A stretch of DNA of 42,013 bases, taken from Candidatus Omnitrophota bacterium (lineage in GTDB: Bacteria > Omnitrophota > Gorgyraeia > Zapsychrales > Fredricksoniimonadaceae). The stretch covers positions 71,762 through 113,774 of the forward strand of contig JADFYF010000001.1 in the NCBI GenBank assembly GCA_015233165.1, read 5' to 3'. Each line of letters opens with the position of its first letter. Position 1 is the stretch's first letter. This document shows, piece after piece, positions 6,801-13,766 of this stretch. Made by a program: the position numbers and the translations under genes. The notes below the pieces were generated by a model, which was not told the origin of the DNA, searched no databases, and saw nothing but the letters and a program-made list of their open reading frames with translations.

Positions 6801-9155
6801 TTTGAAAAAAATTTAAGAAATGGCAATATCCCTTGGATCCAGGATGAACTAGGTAAGATGATTAGGCGTCATGGAGATCTATTTGATGAATTTGATGACG
6901 ATACCGCTGAGGATGTCTTTAATAAATCTAATGAACGAATCCTCCATAATTTCAACATTCTTAATAAGATCGCCAGAAAATATGGGTATGTGCTTTTAAT
7001 CAATGAGAATGAACAGGCCCTGGTAGGGCAATTAGGTGCTCCCGTTAAAAACAATCCAAGGCTTTTAAATGTAACCATCCTCTTAGAATCGAAAAATATT
7101 CAGTCAGGTGAAATGTTGCTGATGCCTGTCGCTGATAAAGAACTGGCCTGGTTTGTTTCAAGAAAGGACAATCTGGGTTTGATCGCTTTTTTGCCGATAA
7201 CAGACAAAATCTCTGACATTCTTCCACAGATGGTTGATGAGGTTTTTGATGATCTGGAAAAAAGAAACAAACTCAAGGATCTTGAGGACATTGTGTCAGA
7301 AATTTATCATCAGTTCGAAAAAATGTTCTCCGAGAATAAGATTCCTATGGAACAGACAAGAAAATACATAATAAGCCCTAATACAATAAGACAGGTGTTA
7401 CCCTATCTCTTTGCTATTCATCGTATTAATACAAGATTAATATCCAAACAGAAGAAGTACTGGTTTACAGATGATTTTCAGCTTATGGAAGTTGAAAAAG
7501 TAGATGATGGAGTTGTGTTTATAAAAAAGATGGATGATTCTATTAATTCTAATGATTTGATTCAGTTAGGCAGTACCACCTTTGGGGGTATACCTGTAGT
7601 TAATCGCAGTTTTACAGAGAGTATTATCGACTCTGAGACAGAGAGTTCATCGCCGCTGCCTGTGTGGAGAAATAACAATAAGAAATTATATGAATTGGCT
7701 TTTAAAGACTTAATCAATAAAGAGGGTAAAGGGGTTGCGATGACTAAGTTTCTTAACCTAAATGCCAAGCATGAAAGATCTCACAAAGAACGATGGTATA
7801 AGGTGGCTTTAAAGACTCTGAATAAGAATTATGTAAGTTCAGAGTTATTAACATTAGAAGATTTTACAAAGATTGGAATGGAATTTGTTAAGACTCATTC
7901 GCTGGATGAGATTCTTGCGCGTTTAGGAGAGATCACGGACAATACGCCGGCTGATCTTTGGATTAGCCTTTTCAATCTGACAACAGCTCCGTCTGATATT
8001 GTTAATACCGCTTTTATTTTTGATATTTTATCCGGCCAAAAAGATGTCGCTTTAGATCGCTTGGAAAAAGAGTTAAAAGGAAAGGAACCATCTGTCAGTA
8101 CATTGGAAGCATTGATTTACAATCATGATATGGATTTTCAGAAATCTGGCGAAGACTGGAAGGAAATTATCAAGAAAGGCAGGTCTCAAACTGGTAATAT
8201 TTATAACCGTGCCAAGCGAGCGCGTAGTTTGCTGGAGAAGGCATGGAATACATTGCAAAAAACAACTTCAGCAGTAGAGTTAGAAGCTAAGGAAATTAGG
8301 GACAAGGCTCAGTTGGCCTCAGATCTGGAATTGAAAACAAGACGCAAGTTTTTTGAGAATATTGGTATCTCTACGGGCAAGAAGGTTGTTGAGGTGGGAT
8401 TTGGGGATGATTTTATTACTCCCTTGGCTGTTCAAGATTTAAAGGCTGATTATGAGGGGTATGAAATGGACGGTAGAAAATTTGAATTTACAAAAGCTAA
8501 AGTAGAGGAATCCTTAGGAGAAGTTGGGAATAATCAATTAAGACTTCTTAAATCCAGATTTGGCGGGTGGGTATCGAGCGCTTATCAGGAACATACAGCC
8601 GATTATATATTGATGATGGCCAGTTTAACGGATCCTTCGATTGATCCTGCTGTCAAGGAAGTGGCGATTAATGAAGCGTTACGTATTATTAAACCGGATG
8701 GGAGAATTGTCATTTCTGCAAGGCCCAATGATGATTTGGCTGGAATTCAGATGACCATTAAGGAGATTATAAGAAAGGTCTGGAAGGGGCGTATCGAGTT
8801 AAAACCTGTTGAGTTAGGTCTGCCATTTTCTAATCAAGAGGAGATGTATTCCAGGGTGATTATGTATCAAGTTAGGTTTAAGAATAGCGATAACACCCCC
8901 TTGGCCAGTACGTCAAAGGATTCGGCCATGAAGATTAATGACAAAGGTGGTATCGACTTCAACGCTGACAGGATGAATTTAGAAACGCGCAACGAAAGCG
9001 GTGAAATTAAATTTCATTTAGACTCTGCCCAGCTCGCCCAACTCCAAAATGCCACCGGTTTTACACCCGTCATTATTAATATCCAGCCCATGACTAATCT
9101 TAGAGAATTTCTGGGACTCAATAATAAAGAAGATAAGGTAACTTTAGTTTCATAG
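3870..9155 (+). CDS. Giant exported modular protein Gp1: kinase-like, unknown and methyltransferase modules
   Basis: 1761 residues. The signal peptide is cut at AQA|QE (about 29). The N-module (30-408) ends RKYFSGG and is shared with Gp2-Gp4. The C-module (1693-1761) begins GGIDFN. Asp-x-Ala-Met motifs lie at 414-417, 433-436 and 1684-1687, that is, just after the N-module and just before the C-module. Cargo: (1) a protein-kinase fold, about 460-660, with a candidate beta-3 Lys481, catalytic-loop YND at Asp572, Asn577, and DYG (Asp590) in place of DFG; (2) an unrecognised region, about 690-940; (3) a twin-arginine-like SRRLFLG at 942-948 followed by a Gly/Leu/Ala stretch; (4) an unrecognised helical region containing HERSH near 1300, which matches HExxH but has weak context; (5) a SAM-methyltransferase-like fold, about 1490-1640, with EVGFG at 1508-1512. 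Residues 75-108 and 331-365 are translated palindromic repeats. No Shine-Dalgarno sequence is seen. Function is unknown; an effector role is inference. Confidence 0.85.
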   Translation: MIRTPLIHIAILMAFLMNSFGPIPMAQAQELLLPKPGVMVHLSPEFNPPILKGIKVLPENPFRFEFILDRGDSSLSSPPVRQAGPNALVGDPGLAKPLGSRQQHSGTTEELKQESTKLIKYFLASLTTPEKDLWVNLSPYEKDRIVPESFGQTEMGRDLLAEDYMLKQITASLIYPEDEVGKKFWKRIYEEAERKYGTTNIPVNTFNKVWIVPEKAVVYENAKAGTAYVVESRLKVMLEEDYLSMTKHDSPLLNPPHKGEEINLLGSQIVREIVIPELTREINEGKNFVQLRQVYNSLILATWYKKKIKDSILSQVYSDKNKIAGVEYTSSVVPERFSREPRGLANPACPAGRPGSPTKTFGDDKKDDTEAIYQRYLTAFKKGAYNYIKEDFDSVTQEKIPRKYFSGGWVGVMDKAMRITEDQAAVAKESNTDLAMIEVNINQTMAPLSVSSSLGIGGNFQLFSSGRTSNIYKNEHGEYLKLAKEERNNPELEQEISVVSSKVLMGKPYMTEFLERGVKEGRVWFKYRSLKGGKILADPFWKDLSLKEWMDTFIEVYKALLDLHHSGYSYNDFTFRNILRDEEGKIKLIDYGTSEALSGLSSEDVLRNKRNDLQDLSKIFVMVIRMNNSRLDLEKSLPTLMSFISNSNVLKDKDSDEIGQRIIKEVIGFFQLKNSLLARAKEEGGIVSVTLSNVKNKGIPVTLHISSSGEEFKVKVSVEGENTGSMKLTLLKGSSGRTILRTSDIFPFGNNINSEVYRRYSGQNIMNTILNWVAWEAVQNHWDIRNDGTGNPHLLYLLSKYFGEDARIVTEGRVDTQNTFAQLVQSHGFYGYPIWGVVSDSRTYEGLKLEKVGHLTDSNTYKIVDLRYKAKKLHVGSIIQIVNNNEVWLPDQNGKLGDANFKIDYCFNHVVIQGTPKFLEVPLENADNAQLVHKENRAKGLSRRLFLGASLGGLGALAVTLGKLKIEKEDRKVTLNDFEKNLRNGNIPWIQDELGKMIRRHGDLFDEFDDDTAEDVFNKSNERILHNFNILNKIARKYGYVLLINENEQALVGQLGAPVKNNPRLLNVTILLESKNIQSGEMLLMPVADKELAWFVSRKDNLGLIAFLPITDKISDILPQMVDEVFDDLEKRNKLKDLEDIVSEIYHQFEKMFSENKIPMEQTRKYIISPNTIRQVLPYLFAIHRINTRLISKQKKYWFTDDFQLMEVEKVDDGVVFIKKMDDSINSNDLIQLGSTTFGGIPVVNRSFTESIIDSETESSSPLPVWRNNNKKLYELAFKDLINKEGKGVAMTKFLNLNAKHERSHKERWYKVALKTLNKNYVSSELLTLEDFTKIGMEFVKTHSLDEILARLGEITDNTPADLWISLFNLTTAPSDIVNTAFIFDILSGQKDVALDRLEKELKGKEPSVSTLEALIYNHDMDFQKSGEDWKEIIKKGRSQTGNIYNRAKRARSLLEKAWNTLQKTTSAVELEAKEIRDKAQLASDLELKTRRKFFENIGISTGKKVVEVGFGDDFITPLAVQDLKADYEGYEMDGRKFEFTKAKVEESLGEVGNNQLRLLKSRFGGWVSSAYQEHTADYILMMASLTDPSIDPAVKEVAINEALRIIKPDGRIVISARPNDDLAGIQMTIKEIIRKVWKGRIELKPVELGLPFSNQEEMYSRVIMYQVRFKNSDNTPLASTSKDSAMKINDKGGIDFNADRMNLETRNESGEIKFHLDSAQLAQLQNATGFTPVIINIQPMTNLREFLGLNNKEDKVTLVS
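4093..4193. repeat. Palindromic element family A, copy 1 (inside Gp1)
   Basis: Begins TGTCATCCCC and ends GGGAACGACA. Two hairpins (CCCGA...TCGGG at 4121-4139 and TTCCCGA...TCGGGAA near 4167-4188) are joined by a CCAGGCCTGGCTAAACC-type linker. A GCCTGTCCGGCAGGC micro-palindrome sits inside the first part. It is translated without a stop as residues 75-108 of Gp1. It is close to the reverse complement of copy 2. Confidence 0.85.
4631..4651. repeat. C/G-rich hairpin element B, copy 1 (inside Gp1)
   Basis: TCCTCCCC, an ACAA loop and GGGGGAGGA form a strong hairpin in coding DNA. A further CCCCCCTCC lies just upstream. It is translated as SPLLNPPHKGEE, between LEEDYLSM and QIVREIVIPE of the N-module. 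The same site in Gp2 carries a longer version. Gp3 and Gp4 have unrelated residues there. Confidence 0.75.
4862..4962. repeat. Palindromic element family A, copy 2 (inside Gp1)
   Basis: Begins TGTCGTTCCC and ends GGGGATGACA, in the opposite orientation to copy 1. Hairpins: TTCCCGA...TCGGGAA (about 4867-4889) and ATCCCCGA...TCGGGGAT (about 4934-4958). The GCCTGTCCGGCAGGC micro-palindrome lies in the linker here, not in a hairpin. It is translated as residues 331-365 of Gp1, between DKNKIAGVEY and DDTEAIYQRYL. Confidence 0.85.
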
Positions 9156-9181
9156 TGAGTTGTGGCATAATAACCACTACT

Positions 9182-10672
9182 ATGTTTAACAAACCCTGGT
9201 TTCGCATTGCCTTAATTATTTCGCTTGGATTTATCGTCTATTCCTTCGCGCTTTCGTCGCCATTTAAATTCCTCGATGATCAGGTGACGATTCTAGAGAA
9301 TCCCCTGGTTCAGCAGCCTGGGCATTATCAGGAGATTTTTACTCAGGGGTATTTTCATGATCATTCCTACTATCGACCGTTAATTATTCTCAGCTATAAA
9401 GCGGAAACTTTCCTCTTTGGTATCGACGCTTTCTTCTTTAATTTGGATAACTGTATTCTTCATATTCTCAATGCCTTATTGGTGTGGATTCTCGTCAGGC
9501 TTCTGACAGGTAGTCCGACATGGGGATTCTGGGTAGGGCTTCTTTTTGTTATTCATCCTATTCACGTCGAAGCGGTGAGTAATATTTCAGGAAGGGGGAT
9601 ACTTCTAAGCGCAACAGGTGTCTTAAGTTCCTTCATTATGTTCTTGTTGTATGACCAGAGAAAGAAGGTGGGGTTTCTGGTTGCCTCGATTGTTTTCTTT
9701 ATTCTGGGATTGTTATGCAAGGAATCCAGCGCGGTGTTGCCCGGCGTCATATTTTTCTATTTATGGCTTAACAAGAAGCCGCTTTGGCGTGTTGGACCAT
9801 TCGCTGTTGTCATCCTTCTTTATTTAAGTTGGCGTCATCATCTGGGAATGACGCAAATGTTTCCTTATCGAAGTATTTATGAACACAGCTTAGGCGTGGT
9901 GACATTTTTAAATTCGTTATTCGTCCATCTTCGTCTCTTAATTCTTCCTACAGATTTATATTTTGATCGCAGTCAGGAAGTTTTTCTCTCTTTTAAGGAC
10001 GTTCTTTTTATGGGGACAGTTCTGATTTGGGGAACTGTCTTGTCTTTGTTACTTGTCTATCGCAAACGGATCCCTATGATTCTGCTGTTTGCTATAGGAT
10101 GGTTTTTCTTAGAGATGTTTCCGGTAGCACAGGTTTTTAGTTCTATTATCGTCGCCTCCAGATCCATTTCTACGGCGGATCATTTTCTGTATTTAGCGTC
10201 GATTCCATTTTTTATCCTATTTGTTTATGGTTTGGAAAATCTATGGAAGCTGAATCAACAAAAGAAGTGGCTTAGTTCCATGGTCCTAGGAGTTGTTGCG
10301 ATGGCTTATCTGGCCAATTTGCTAATTATCACCATCGAACAAAACATCTATTCTGGGCATGAAGTAAAGACGATTCAGGAATCTCTTCGAAGACAACCTC
10401 AGAACGCAAGACTACTCTTTGCGATGGGGATTATTTATACACGTAACCGTCAATTTAAAGAGGCTGAGCCTTATTTCTTAAAAGCGATGGCAGCCAATCC
10501 TCAGGATGTTCGTTATCCGATATCGTTAGGTCAGTGTTTGTGTGATCAGGGGCGTTATCAGGAGGGCTTGAACATTTTTAATGCCATTGAGAATCCGGGT
10601 AACTATCAGGATATTATCGATACCGATCGCAAGAATGCCTTGCTTCATTTAATGAGTAAACCTCATGCTTAA
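9182..10672 (+). CDS. GT-C-like membrane protein with C-terminal TPR
   Basis: The ATG at 9182 is preferred to an in-frame GTG at 9155 because the extra residues (SCGIITTT) look non-coding and the membrane helix begins soon after Met. About 496 residues. It has about ten hydrophobic segments; an N-terminal extracytoplasmic loop with FLDDQVTILENP and YYRPL, as in PMT/TMTC-like glycosyltransferases that use lipid-linked sugars; and two TPR-like units at the C-terminus (ARLLFAMGIIYTRNRQFKEAEPYFLKA region, about 420-480). The probable role is protein or lipid glycosylation at the outer face of the inner membrane; the substrate is unknown. The Gp1 stop is only 27 bases upstream. A CATAAT at 9166-9171 could give a short or leaderless transcript. 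The stop overlaps the next gene, also a GT-C-like protein. Confidence 0.75.
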   Translation: MFNKPWFRIALIISLGFIVYSFALSSPFKFLDDQVTILENPLVQQPGHYQEIFTQGYFHDHSYYRPLIILSYKAETFLFGIDAFFFNLDNCILHILNALLVWILVRLLTGSPTWGFWVGLLFVIHPIHVEAVSNISGRGILLSATGVLSSFIMFLLYDQRKKVGFLVASIVFFILGLLCKESSAVLPGVIFFYLWLNKKPLWRVGPFAVVILLYLSWRHHLGMTQMFPYRSIYEHSLGVVTFLNSLFVHLRLLILPTDLYFDRSQEVFLSFKDVLFMGTVLIWGTVLSLLLVYRKRIPMILLFAIGWFFLEMFPVAQVFSSIIVASRSISTADHFLYLASIPFFILFVYGLENLWKLNQQKKWLSSMVLGVVAMAYLANLLIITIEQNIYSGHEVKTIQESLRRQPQNARLLFAMGIIYTRNRQFKEAEPYFLKAMAANPQDVRYPISLGQCLCDQGRYQEGLNIFNAIENPGNYQDIIDTDRKNALLHLMSKPHA

Positions 10673-12155
10673 GTTTGTTTCGAATTCTTCCAAACGTAAT
10701 CTGATCGCGCTGTGTTCTCTGGGTTTGATCGTTTTGCTTCTCTGTGCAAAGTTCACCTTTCCTTTTACGACGGATTCGCTGTTTTATATCACCACGGCAG
10801 ACCATATCAGTCAGGGGAAGGGGCTTGTGTTTAACAATTTCTTTGTTGAGGTGCCAACGGCGGATGTGATTCCTACCTTGCTGGAACCTCCTGGTTTTCC
10901 GATCCTGATCGTCGTATTGAAGATATTAGGGATCGATGTGTATACTGCCGGGTTCTTAGCGCCTCGGATCTGTTTCTTCTTCTTGCCGTTTTTATTCTTT
11001 GCTCTTTTTCGACGAGTGATGTCTAACGGTTTGGCCTTGGTCAGCGTTTTTACCTGTACGTTTCTTTTTGGAATCATCAAGTGTTCTTTAATGGCGTGGT
11101 CGGATGTGCCCTACCTATGTTTTAGCTTGATGACGCTGATTGCTGTGATGCGGATCGTCGAGAGCAACTTCAAACTGCATTGGTCCTTGATTCTTATGGC
11201 TGGAACGCTTGCAGGCTACAGCTTTTTGATTCGCTATACAGGAACTTCCTTGATCGTCAGTGTGGGTATGAGCTTTTTGATCTGTCTTGGATTAAGAGTT
11301 GTTGCGCTTAAGGATTTCTTAAAGGCCGGAGCTTTCTTCACCCTGGGCGTCGCCCTGGTCACGGTACCGTATGTGGTTAGAAACGTTCTTGTCTTTGGAA
11401 CGCCCCAGCCTTTTAAAATGGCTGCTGTTCCTGTTTCGTTTATGACCTACACACACGATTATCTGCAAGCTCTAAGCCGGATGATTTTTGTAGATCCTTC
11501 TTTAGGATGGGTCGTACTGATTCTTCTGGTGGCTATTGTCGTCGGTTTTATCTTTTACGCAAAGACCTGGTTTAAAACACAGACGAAGGGCTTTATCTGC
11601 GCGTTGTTTTTGTTCAATTATTTCATCGTTAATTCACTCTTTCTGCTTGTCTGCAGGTCCAATAATTTAATTACAGAAATCAACGAGCGCTACACCATCC
11701 AGATTGCCTGGCTTTTTTTAAGCATGATCGTTGTTCTGATTCATCACTGGATCAAAAAGAAGGGCGTGGGGACTTTCTTAATCATCGTCTTTATTCTGAT
11801 TCAATGGATGGCAGTGAGGGAACATTATGGGGAGCAAAAACGGATTGAAATTCTCACTAATAAGATCAAAAACCATATTTATCTTCTTCAAAAATTACCT
11901 GCGGATTTTGTTGTGGTTTCCAATGTAGCTGATATAACATATTGCCTTATTAGACGAAATGTACGCATGCTAGGGGCTTATACGCCTGAGTATGTTGCTA
12001 ATGTCTTAGGTTCTCATCGAAAATTTGTTGTTTTCCTGGTTAAAGATGGAAAATTTCTAAGCCCGTTCTGGTCGTTTCTGCCTGTTTGGGAGCAACCTAA
12101 TGGCTATAGAAAGTTGTTTTCTGATTCCGATGTTGATGTCTTGGTTTATCCATAA
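10665..12155 (+). CDS. GT-C family membrane glycosyltransferase (family 39/ArnT-like)
   Basis: 496 residues with about ten membrane helices. The first extracytoplasmic loop has TTDSLFY (Asp37), where GT-C enzymes carry their acidic catalytic or metal residue, then EPPGFPIL, matching the PPLYP-type motif, and AWSDVPYLCFSLM in a later helix. These are hallmarks of dolichyl/undecaprenyl-phosphate-sugar glycosyltransferases of the GT39/ArnT kind. The C-terminal 100 residues form a soluble domain (KLPADFVVVSNVADITYCL). The ATG overlaps the previous gene by eight bases, so the two glycosyltransferases are coupled and may modify the same acceptor. Their position directly after Gp1 makes the giant proteins possible acceptors (speculative). 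Confidence 0.8.
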   Translation: MLKFVSNSSKRNLIALCSLGLIVLLLCAKFTFPFTTDSLFYITTADHISQGKGLVFNNFFVEVPTADVIPTLLEPPGFPILIVVLKILGIDVYTAGFLAPRICFFFLPFLFFALFRRVMSNGLALVSVFTCTFLFGIIKCSLMAWSDVPYLCFSLMTLIAVMRIVESNFKLHWSLILMAGTLAGYSFLIRYTGTSLIVSVGMSFLICLGLRVVALKDFLKAGAFFTLGVALVTVPYVVRNVLVFGTPQPFKMAAVPVSFMTYTHDYLQALSRMIFVDPSLGWVVLILLVAIVVGFIFYAKTWFKTQTKGFICALFLFNYFIVNSLFLLVCRSNNLITEINERYTIQIAWLFLSMIVVLIHHWIKKKGVGTFLIIVFILIQWMAVREHYGEQKRIEILTNKIKNHIYLLQKLPADFVVVSNVADITYCLIRRNVRMLGAYTPEYVANVLGSHRKFVVFLVKDGKFLSPFWSFLPVWEQPNGYRKLFSDSDVDVLVYP

Positions 12156-12172
12156 TGATAAAGGGTTTAAGT

Positions 12173-12730
12173 ATGTTTGAAGACGGATCTCCGGTGAGGC
12201 ATAAAACACAAGGCTATGAAGGTGTTATCGACGGTAAGACGTCCATTAAGGAATTCTTTACAGGTAATAAGAATGTGCCGTCGCAGTATCGCATTCATCT
12301 GATCAATTCGGATATTCGTAAGATTGCTCCGGAAGAGGATTTGGAAGCGCTTGATCCTATTCAATTCAAACATGCCAATCCGATATCACAATCACCGGAG
12401 AATCCAACAAAATTTAAATCGAAGAGCTTTCTCATGGAGGCTGGATATACCCTTCAACTCAATGCCGCCGCTCGTCGAAGCATATTGACCAGGGTCGTTT
12501 CGGAGTATAATCTATACAAGGTTGTATCCTTCCTTTTAAGAAGCACCATCTTTAATCGCACGGGAAACAGCAAAAGGGTGGATCAAAATATGCGCTGCCT
12601 TCGGGAATGGGGCAGTGATGTGGATTGGATGATGGAAAATCTCAAAGAATCAAAAAATTTCTCTGCTGTTGAGAAGTTGGTTGTGGAAATGAAAGGGATT
12701 CTAGAAAAGAGAGGATATTCCTGGAAATGA
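12173..12730 (+). CDS. Small SH3-like domain protein, unknown function
   Basis: The ATG at 12173 has AAGGG eight bases upstream; another in-frame ATG at 12155 overlaps the previous stop but lacks such a sequence, so the start is uncertain by six codons. About 185 residues. The N-terminal half (GSPVRHKTQGYEGVIDG, then YRIHLINSDIRKIAPEEDLEAL) looks like a small beta-barrel of the SH3/KOW type, as found in nucleic-acid-binding or protein-binding modules. The C-terminal half is basic and helical, with RRSILTRVVSEYNLYKVVSFLLRSTIFNR. I do not recognise a named family. The stop overlaps the hemH start (ATGA). Confidence 0.65.
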   Translation: MFEDGSPVRHKTQGYEGVIDGKTSIKEFFTGNKNVPSQYRIHLINSDIRKIAPEEDLEALDPIQFKHANPISQSPENPTKFKSKSFLMEAGYTLQLNAAARRSILTRVVSEYNLYKVVSFLLRSTIFNRTGNSKRVDQNMRCLREWGSDVDWMMENLKESKNFSAVEKLVVEMKGILEKRGYSWK

Positions 12731-13752
12731 CAACAAAAAATTCTAAAACAGGTGTTTTGATTGTTAATTTGGGGACGCCGGATAGTCCATCGGTGACCCA
12801 TGTTCGTCAGTATCTTCGTGAGTTTTTGATGGATCGTCGGGTTATTGATATTTCCTGGTGGCGTCGATGGTTGTTGATTAATCTGATCATTGCTCCGTTT
12901 CGCGCCCCTCAATCAGCGAAAGGGTATCAGGAACTATGGACGAAGGAAGGTTCTCCTCTTAAATTTTACGGCGTTCAAACTCAAGAGCTGTTGCAAAAAG
13001 CCTTAGGCGATGACTATATTGTTGTTTTAGGGATGCGTTATAAGAATCCCAGTATCCGCGTTGCTTTGGAACAATTCAAAGATAAGGGAATACGGGAATT
13101 AGTGGTTATTCCGCTGTATCCTCAATATGCCTCTTCATCGACGGGTTCAACGGCAGAGAAGGTGATGGAAGAAATAAAGGGGTGGGAAGTTGTTCCGACG
13201 ATTCGAATCGTCAATCAATTCTTTAATCATCCTTTATTTATCAAAGCCTTTGCTGAACTTGGGCAAAAATATATGAAGTCGGCGAATTATGATCACTACT
13301 TATTTTCGTATCATGGACTGCCGGAAGGACAAATTCTCAAATCCTCCTGTAGCAACTACTGCAAACTAGGAGATTGTTGTACGACGTTTCATGCGAAGAA
13401 TCAATGGTGTTACCGGGCTCAGTGTTTTGAGACGACACGCCTTTTGGTTAAAGAATTAGGAATTAAAGAGGGTGATTACACCATTTGCTTTCAATCCCGC
13501 TTAGGTAAAACTCCTTGGATTAAACCGTATACCGACGTGATTATTGATCAATTGGCAGGTCAGGGGATTAAAAATGTTTTAACGTTTTCACCTGCCTTTG
13601 TGGCCGATTGTTTAGAGACGACGGTTGAAATCGGAACAGAATACAAACATCGCTTTCAATCCAAGGGTGGAGAGCGTTGGCAGTTGGTCGAAAGCCTTAA
13701 TGTTTCACCCACATGGATCGAATGTTTAAAACACATCGTATTAAATAAATAG
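12727..13752 (+). CDS. hemH: Ferrochelatase (protoheme/coproheme ferro-lyase)
   Basis: 341 residues, normal family length. It inserts Fe2+ into a porphyrin as the last metal step of heme synthesis. It opens GVLIVNLGTPDSP. Metal-insertion residues are visible: His196 in SYHGLPE and Glu297 in DCLETT. IPLYPQYASSSTGS (about 128-141) is the usual porphyrin-cleft segment. Between them is a cysteine cluster, Cys208, Cys212, Cys217, Cys218, Cys228 and Cys233, in the position where several bacterial ferrochelatases hold a [2Fe-2S] centre; which four would ligate cannot be read from sequence. No other heme-synthesis gene is in the window. The start overlaps the previous stop. The assignment is secure; the cluster is inference. 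Confidence 0.97.
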   Translation: MTTKNSKTGVLIVNLGTPDSPSVTHVRQYLREFLMDRRVIDISWWRRWLLINLIIAPFRAPQSAKGYQELWTKEGSPLKFYGVQTQELLQKALGDDYIVVLGMRYKNPSIRVALEQFKDKGIRELVVIPLYPQYASSSTGSTAEKVMEEIKGWEVVPTIRIVNQFFNHPLFIKAFAELGQKYMKSANYDHYLFSYHGLPEGQILKSSCSNYCKLGDCCTTFHAKNQWCYRAQCFETTRLLVKELGIKEGDYTICFQSRLGKTPWIKPYTDVIIDQLAGQGIKNVLTFSPAFVADCLETTVEIGTEYKHRFQSKGGERWQLVESLNVSPTWIECLKHIVLNK

Positions 13753-13766
13753 TTTCAACATAGAAA

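Noticed and set aside
7775-7800. HERSH in Gp1 as a metallopeptidase active site
   Set aside because: It matches HExxH, but the surrounding sequence is polar and basic with no hydrophobic helix pattern; kept only as a remark.
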